From CAYPZL01 sp964415045 (lineage in GTDB: Bacteria > Planctomycetota > Phycisphaerae > Sedimentisphaerales > Anaerobacaceae), in NCBI GenBank assembly GCA_964415045.1, contig CAYPZL010000036.1:1-36196 (forward strand): DNA of 36,196 nt. Direction: 5' to 3'. The notes under the pieces were generated by a model. The model searched no databases, had not been told where the DNA came from, and was given only the letters and a program-made list of their open reading frames with translations. Made by a program: the position numbers and the translations under genes. Positions 31,500 to 36,196 of the stretch are shown here, in pieces. The number at the start of each line of letters is the position of its first letter. The stretch's first letter is position 1.

Positions 31500-32669
31500 A
31501 TGAGAATTATCGCAGACGCAAACATACCGTTCGTTCGAGAGTGTTTTTCCTCCGTGGGAGAGGTGGAGATCGCCGGGGGGCGCGACATCACGCCGGAGAT
31601 CCTGGCCGGCGCCGATGCGCTTCTGGTGCGCAGCATCACGCCGGTCAACGAGGCGCTGCTCTCGGGCAGCGAGGTGCGCTTCGTAGGCACCGCGACGATC
31701 GGTTTCGATCATGTGGATTGCCACTACCTTGAGGACAATGGCGTCGGTTTCGCCTCCGCGCCGGGCTCGAACGCCAACTCCGCCGCCGAGTACATCATCG
31801 CCGCTCTGTTGGAGGTGGGGCGCAGGCAGCAGGTGCTGCTCGAAGGCCAATCCATCGGCGTCATCGGCGTGGGCAACGTGGGCGGTCGCGTCGCGGCCAA
31901 GTGCGAGGCCCTGGGCATGCGCGTGCTGCGCAACGACCCGCCGCTGCAGCGCCAGACCGGCGATTCCAAATACGTGCCCATCGAGGCCCTCTACGACTGC
32001 GATTTCATCACGATTCACACGCCGCTGACGCACAAGGGCGTCGACAAGACCTTTCACTTAGCCGACGAGCGGTTCTTCTCTGCGCTGAGGCAGGGGGCTG
32101 TCTTTCTGAACGCCGCCCGCGGCGCGGTCGTGGATTCCGAAGCGCTCAAGAGGGCCATTCGGGCTGAGCGCCTGCGGGCCGTCGTTCTCGACGTCTGGGA
32201 GGGCGAGCCCGACATCGACGTGGACATACTGGATCTGGTCGATCTGGGTACGCCGCACATTGCGGGCTATTCGCTGGACGGCAAGATCGCCGGCCTGATC
32301 ATGATCTACCGGTCTTTGTGCGATCACTTCGGCTTGCCGCCGCGTTTCGAGGCGACGGACTTCCTGCCCGCGCCGCAGGTGCCGCGTTTGGAGATACGCG
32401 CCGACGAGGCGACCGATGAGGAGGTCCTGGCGCAGGCTGTGAGGCAGGTGTACAGCATCGAGCGCGACGACGGCAACCTACGGCCCATCGCCGCGGAGCC
32501 GGCAGACATGCGCGGACGCTTCTTCGACGCTTTGCGCAAGAACTACCCCGTACGCCGGGAGTTCCATAATACAACGGTGACACTCAGCGAGGGGCGTGAA
32601 AGCCTCGTTCGCAAGCTGCAAGGCATCGGTTTTGGCGTGGAAGGGAGCGCCGAAGATGGGACCGACTGA
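31500..32669 (+). CDS. pdxB: Erythronate-4-phosphate dehydrogenase
   Basis: PdxB oxidises 4-phosphoerythronate, the second step of DXP-dependent vitamin B6 synthesis. The 389-residue protein is a D-isomer-specific 2-hydroxyacid dehydrogenase. MRIIADANIPFVRECF is the PdxB N-terminus. GVIGVGNVGGRVAAKCEALG (about residues 119-138) is the NAD-binding loop. The PdxB-specific segments FVGTATIGFDHVD, TPLTHKG, LNAARGAVVD and PHIAGYSLDGK all appear, and the C-terminal dimerisation domain ends FGVEGSAEDGTD. ATG 31500 follows AGGA closely and lies 6 bp after amrS. Its stop overlaps the folP start by 14 bp, showing translational coupling. Confidence 0.94.
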   Translation: MRIIADANIPFVRECFSSVGEVEIAGGRDITPEILAGADALLVRSITPVNEALLSGSEVRFVGTATIGFDHVDCHYLEDNGVGFASAPGSNANSAAEYIIAALLEVGRRQQVLLEGQSIGVIGVGNVGGRVAAKCEALGMRVLRNDPPLQRQTGDSKYVPIEALYDCDFITIHTPLTHKGVDKTFHLADERFFSALRQGAVFLNAARGAVVDSEALKRAIRAERLRAVVLDVWEGEPDIDVDILDLVDLGTPHIAGYSLDGKIAGLIMIYRSLCDHFGLPPRFEATDFLPAPQVPRLEIRADEATDEEVLAQAVRQVYSIERDDGNLRPIAAEPADMRGRFFDALRKNYPVRREFHNTTVTLSEGRESLVRKLQGIGFGVEGSAEDGTD

Positions 32670-33507
32670 CGATGCGCTTCTGGTATGGCCGACGGGCCGG
32701 CTGGATTTCTCGGCCGGGCCCCTGGTCATGGGCGTGCTGAACGTCACGCCGGACTCGTTCAGTGACGGGGGCGATTTCTTCGACACCGACCGCGCCGTGC
32801 AGCACGGTCTCCGGATGGCCTCGGAAGGGGCGGCCATCATCGACGTCGGCGGAGAATCGACCCGTCCGGGATCGGAGCCCGTCACGCCCGCCGAGCAGGT
32901 CCGTCGCGTCGTACCGGCGATCGAGGCCGTCGCGCGTCGGCAGCAGGTCGCGATCAGCATAGACGCGCGCGATGCGGACGTGGCCCGAGCCGCGCTGGAC
33001 GCCGGCGCGTCGATCATCAACGACATCTCGGCCCTGTCCGATCCTCGCATGGGCGAGCTGGCGGCCGGGCGCCGCGTGCCCGTCGTGCTCATGCACATGC
33101 AGGGAACGCCCGCCACCATGCAGGCCGAGCCCCGGTACGAGGACGTCGTGGCCGAAGTGCTTCAGTTCCTGTGCGACCGGGCCGAGAAGGCTCAATCCTT
33201 CGGCATCGGCCGGGAGCTTATTTTCATCGATCCGGGGATCGGATTCGGCAAGACGCTGGAGCACAATCTGCTGCTGCTCAAGCACATCGACCGGTTCGTC
33301 GCCACGGGCTACCGCGTTCTGGTGGGCACCAGCCGCAAGAGCTTCATCGGGAAGATCACGGGCAGGGAGAGGCCTTCCGACCGGATTCTCGGAACCGCCG
33401 CGACGGTCGCGCTTTGCGCCGCGGCCGGCGTCTCCGTCCTCCGCGTCCACGATGTCGCGCAGATGCTCGACGTGGTGAAGATCGCGCAGGCGATTCAGCG
33501 GAGCTGA
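32656..33507 (+). CDS. folP: Dihydropteroate synthase
   Basis: FolP joins p-aminobenzoate to the pterin pyrophosphate in folate synthesis and is the sulfonamide target. The 283-residue protein has all key loops: MGVLNVTPDSFSDGG near residues 23-37, IDVGGESTRPGS, INDISALSDPRM, VLMHMQGTP, IDPGIGFGKTLEHN, VGTSRKSFIG and, near the C-terminus, RVHDV. ATG 32656 has AAGGGAG eight bases upstream and lies inside the last codons of pdxB; longer in-frame starts have no family support. It ends 39 bp before the convergent lon stop. Together with pdxB it makes a small vitamin-synthesis operon headed by amrS. Confidence 0.95.
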   Translation: MGPTDDALLVWPTGRLDFSAGPLVMGVLNVTPDSFSDGGDFFDTDRAVQHGLRMASEGAAIIDVGGESTRPGSEPVTPAEQVRRVVPAIEAVARRQQVAISIDARDADVARAALDAGASIINDISALSDPRMGELAAGRRVPVVLMHMQGTPATMQAEPRYEDVVAEVLQFLCDRAEKAQSFGIGRELIFIDPGIGFGKTLEHNLLLLKHIDRFVATGYRVLVGTSRKSFIGKITGRERPSDRILGTAATVALCAAAGVSVLRVHDVAQMLDVVKIAQAIQRS

Positions 33508-33546
33508 CGCGCAGGCGTATGCGCAGCCTTCCCGGGGTTGCGAACC

Positions 33547-35994
33547 TCAGTCGGCGTTGAGGGCGATCTTCAGAAGCTCGCCGGTGTTCTTGACAAAAGC
33601 GAACTCCAGGCCCTTCTGCGCCTCCTTGGGGATCTCGGGGACATCCTTGCGGTTGCGTGTGGGGAGGATCACGGTTGTGATCCCGGCCTGTTTGGCGGCG
33701 AGGACCTTTTCCTTGAGGCCTCCGATGGGCAGCACCAGGCCGCGGAGGGTGATTTCACCGGTCATGGCGACGTCCGGCCTGACGGGTTTCTCCAGGAGCA
33801 GGCTGACCAGCGAGGTGAACATCGCCACGCCGGCGCTGGGTCCGTCTTTCGGCACGGCGCCGGCCGGAACGTGGATGTGGTAATCCAGCCGCGCGAATTG
33901 TCGCTCGTTGATGCCCAGCCGCCGGGCGTTCGCCTTGACGACGGAAAACGCCGTTTGCGCGCTTTCCTTCATGACCCCCCCGATTTGTCCGGTGAGCTGC
34001 AACTGTCCCTTGCCCGGCATCGTGGCCGACTCGACGAAGAGCAGTTCGCCACCTACCGGCGTGTACGCCAGGGCCGTGGCGACCCCGGGGATGCCCGTTC
34101 GCAGTGCGAGCTCCGATTCATACTGAGTGGGCCCGAGGATCTCGGCGAGATTCCTCTTGCCGATGGTTCGCTTCTTCTTCTGCCCCTTGGCGATTTCGGT
34201 CGCGACGGCGCGGCAGACGGAGGCGATGTTTCGTTCGAGGTTGCGCACGCCGGCCTCCCGGGTGTAGCTGCGCACGATCGTCAAAATCGCCTCGTCTCTG
34301 AGGATGAGTTGGTTCTTCTTGAGGCCGTGCTCTTTGAGCTGACGCGGGACGAGGTAACGGCGGGCGATATGGAGTTTCTCGGTTTCCGTGTAGCCGGGCA
34401 GCTCAATGATCTCCATCCGGTCGTGCAGCGCCGGCGGAATCGGTTCGGCGTAGTTGGCCGTGCCGATGAACATGACCGACGAGAGGTTGAACGGCTGGTC
34501 GAGATAGTGGTCCGTGAAGGAGCTGTTCTGCTCGGGGTCGAGCACCTCCAGCAGGGCGCTGGCCGGATCGCCCCGGAAGTCCGCGCCGATCTTGTCCAGC
34601 TCGTCGAGCATGAAGACCGGATTGCGGCTGGCGCATTTCCGCATCTCCTGCAGAATGCGTCCGGGCAGCGCGCCGATATACGTCCGGCGGTGCCCGCGGA
34701 TGTCCGCTTCGTCCCGAATGCCTCCCAGCGAGATCCGCACGAACTTGCGTCCCATCGACCGGGCGATGGATTTGCCCAGAGAGGTCTTGCCGACGCCCGG
34801 AGGGCCGATGAAGCAGAGGATGGGGCTCTTGCCGGTGGGATTGAGCTTGCGCACCGCCAGGAACTCCAGGATGCGTTTCTTGATCTTCGTCAGATTGTAG
34901 TGGTCGCGATTCAGGATGCGTTCGGCCTTGGGGATGTCGAGCCGGTCTTCCGTCTGCACCGCCCAGGGCAGCTCGCAGACCCAGTCCAGGTAGGTACGGA
35001 TTACGCTGTACTCGGGCGAGGCGGCCGGTATCTTGCCCAGACGGTCCAGCTCGCGCAGCGCCTCGGCCTCCACCTTCTTGGGCATTTTGGCCCTGGCGAT
35101 GTTGCGCCGAACCTCTTTGAGTTCTTCCGTGCGGGCGTCGTGCTCGCCTAACTCGGTCTGGATGGCCTTGAGCTGTTCCTGGAGGAAGTACTCGCGTTGG
35201 CTCTTGTCGATCGATTCCCGCACGCGTCCCTGTATCTTGTGGCTCAGCTCCAGCACCTCGAGCTGGTGGGCCAGGACGACGGAGATCTTCTCGAGCCGCC
35301 GCGTGGGATTGAGCTCTTCCAGCAGCGTCTGCTTCTGCGAAAGCTCCATGCTCAGATTGGCGGCCAGGAAGTCCGCCAGGGAGGACGGGTCCTGGATGTT
35401 CTCCAGCAGGACCGAGGCTTCCTCGGGCACGTTCGGGCTCAGCGCCACGACTCGGTTGGCCGTCTGACGCACGCTCACCATCAGCGCCTGGAGTTGCTTG
35501 GTCATCCGGGCCTTGACGTCGAGGACCTCGATCTTCGCCTTCAAGTAGGGTTTCGACGTGATTCGTTTCTTGACGCGAAATCGCGCGAGCCCGTGAGCGA
35601 AGATATTGATGGACCCCTGTGGCATCTTGACGACTTTTAGGACGGCGGCCAGGGTCCCGATAGTATACAGGTCCTTGAAGCGCGGCTCATCGATATCGGG
35701 GTTGCGTTGCGTTACCAGCCCGATCGGTGTCTGGTTCGGTTCCGTCTCGGCCAGCAGGGCCTTGCTGCGCGGGCGGCCGATCGCCAGCGGCGTGACCGTG
35801 CCCGGATACGCCACCGTGTTGCGAATGGGCAGAATGCCGACGATCTCCGGCGGCTTCACTTCGCGACCGGCGTCCTGCAACGGCTGATCGTCGTCATCAA
35901 GGTACGCATCGACCGGGACCGACTCCTCGTCGGCCATCTCACCGATCCATTCGTTTTCATCCGTCAGAAACAAACTATTGAAAAAACTTGCCAT
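33547..35994 (-). CDS. lon: ATP-dependent Lon protease
   Basis: An 815-residue cytoplasmic AAA+ serine protease that degrades damaged and regulatory proteins. The N-terminal substrate-binding domain begins near residue 53 (VGILPIRNTVAYPGTVTPLAIG). Walker A is GPPGVGKTSLGKS and Walker B is VFMLDELDKIG. The proteolytic domain carries S720 in KDGPSAGVAMF and the catalytic lysine K763 in GGLKEKV. Length is close to that of other Lon proteins, plus an acidic N-terminal extension (about 45 residues, DDDDQPLQ). I chose ATG 35994. A TTG four codons upstream (36006) lies ten bases after GGAGGAGG and is a real alternative. A minus-strand promoter at 36029-36057 places the transcript start near 36022, ruling out much longer starts. 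Confidence 0.95.
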   Translation of the reverse strand: MASFFNSLFLTDENEWIGEMADEESVPVDAYLDDDDQPLQDAGREVKPPEIVGILPIRNTVAYPGTVTPLAIGRPRSKALLAETEPNQTPIGLVTQRNPDIDEPRFKDLYTIGTLAAVLKVVKMPQGSINIFAHGLARFRVKKRITSKPYLKAKIEVLDVKARMTKQLQALMVSVRQTANRVVALSPNVPEEASVLLENIQDPSSLADFLAANLSMELSQKQTLLEELNPTRRLEKISVVLAHQLEVLELSHKIQGRVRESIDKSQREYFLQEQLKAIQTELGEHDARTEELKEVRRNIARAKMPKKVEAEALRELDRLGKIPAASPEYSVIRTYLDWVCELPWAVQTEDRLDIPKAERILNRDHYNLTKIKKRILEFLAVRKLNPTGKSPILCFIGPPGVGKTSLGKSIARSMGRKFVRISLGGIRDEADIRGHRRTYIGALPGRILQEMRKCASRNPVFMLDELDKIGADFRGDPASALLEVLDPEQNSSFTDHYLDQPFNLSSVMFIGTANYAEPIPPALHDRMEIIELPGYTETEKLHIARRYLVPRQLKEHGLKKNQLILRDEAILTIVRSYTREAGVRNLERNIASVCRAVATEIAKGQKKKRTIGKRNLAEILGPTQYESELALRTGIPGVATALAYTPVGGELLFVESATMPGKGQLQLTGQIGGVMKESAQTAFSVVKANARRLGINERQFARLDYHIHVPAGAVPKDGPSAGVAMFTSLVSLLLEKPVRPDVAMTGEITLRGLVLPIGGLKEKVLAAKQAGITTVILPTRNRKDVPEIPKEAQKGLEFAFVKNTGELLKIALNAD

Positions 35995-36028
35995 GTGTCG
36001 ATCCAAACGAGTCAGTCCTCCTCCACGC

Positions 36029-36057
36029 ATCATACACGATACCAGCCGTTTTGCTAA
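36029..36057 (-). promoter_or_regulatory. Promoter for lon
   Basis: On the minus strand TTAGCA (36052-36057) and TATGAT (36029-36034) are 17 nt apart; 4/6 and 5/6 to consensus. Start expected near 36022, giving a leader under 30 nt. No CIRCE or HspR-like inverted repeat is seen next to it. Confidence 0.5.
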
Positions 36058-36117
36058 AGCGAAAAACTGGGGCCGATGCGTGCCCGTCGAGATTATTGGT
36101 GTTTTTTCAACGCTCAA

Positions 36118-36196
36118 TCACGGGTGAGCTTCGAAACTAAGTGCTCAAGTTGACTGATTTTTGTATTGGTTTTCATGCGGCCACCAGGAGTCGCTG
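36118..36196. other. Right edge, nothing recognised
   Basis: About 80 bp remain beyond the lon upstream region. No gene or clear signal is visible; the sequence is cut by the window edge. Confidence 0.3.

Overview
The window looks like a chromosomal segment of a high-GC Gram-negative bacterium, most likely a planctomycete of the class Phycisphaerae. This assignment is an inference. It rests on two Tat-exported Cys-type sulfatases beside secreted glycoside hydrolases and a polysaccharide lyase domain, a WhiG/FliA-type sigma factor next to an FlhG-like ATPase, well-supported TTG and GTG starts, and spacer DNA with a repeat type I associate with that group. No ribosomal RNA or universal marker gene is present to prove it.

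Layout, left to right. At 114-3928 are a secreted two-domain polysaccharide-degrading enzyme (minus) and a secreted seven-repeat beta-propeller protein (plus). At 3947-6803 a minus-strand run reads queF, a zinc-ribbon protein and a glycogen/starch-synthase-like glycosyltransferase. At 7018-9922 the plus strand has a sulfatase, then queC and queE, so three preQ0/preQ1 (queuosine precursor) enzymes flank a sulfatase. A tRNA-Leu(GAG) at 10030 with a clear promoter is followed by a secreted HExxH metallopeptidase. At 11787-13286 a TPR plus metallo-beta-lactamase-fold protein carries two compensating frameshifts inside its TPR region.

The stretch 13287-15687 is repeat-rich spacer DNA (a 14-G tract, a 7-nt tandem repeat, a 16-bp direct repeat) invaded by a complete-looking group II intron. 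Its ends can be proposed, a candidate EBS1 pairs perfectly with the 5' exon, and domain V has an atypical catalytic triad. Next come a second sulfatase with a TTG start (15856-17286) and a GH97 alpha-glycosidase behind a long structured leader with a near-consensus promoter.

From 19774 to 22770 the minus strand holds a WhiG/FliA sigma factor, an FlhG/MinD-like ATPase, a FlgB-like protein and a MerR-type regulator with a palindromic operator over its own promoter. From 23161 the plus strand holds a GAF-GGDEF diguanylate cyclase, then a promoter followed by mlaE, mlaF and a 954-residue FAD/iron-sulfur oxidoreductase. After a 101-bp inverted-repeat element comes a SIS-domain protein (minus), then a plus-strand operon of an AmrS-type radical SAM enzyme, pdxB and folP, and last the Lon protease gene (minus).

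Most of the window is ordinary metabolic and housekeeping content. The parts that stand out are the group II intron and its target repeat, the frameshifted TPR-MBL gene beside a poly-G tract, the isolated FlgB-FlhG-sigma set, the GH97 leader, and a recurring promoter style with G-rich 17-nt spacers. I do not see a clearly new multi-gene system.
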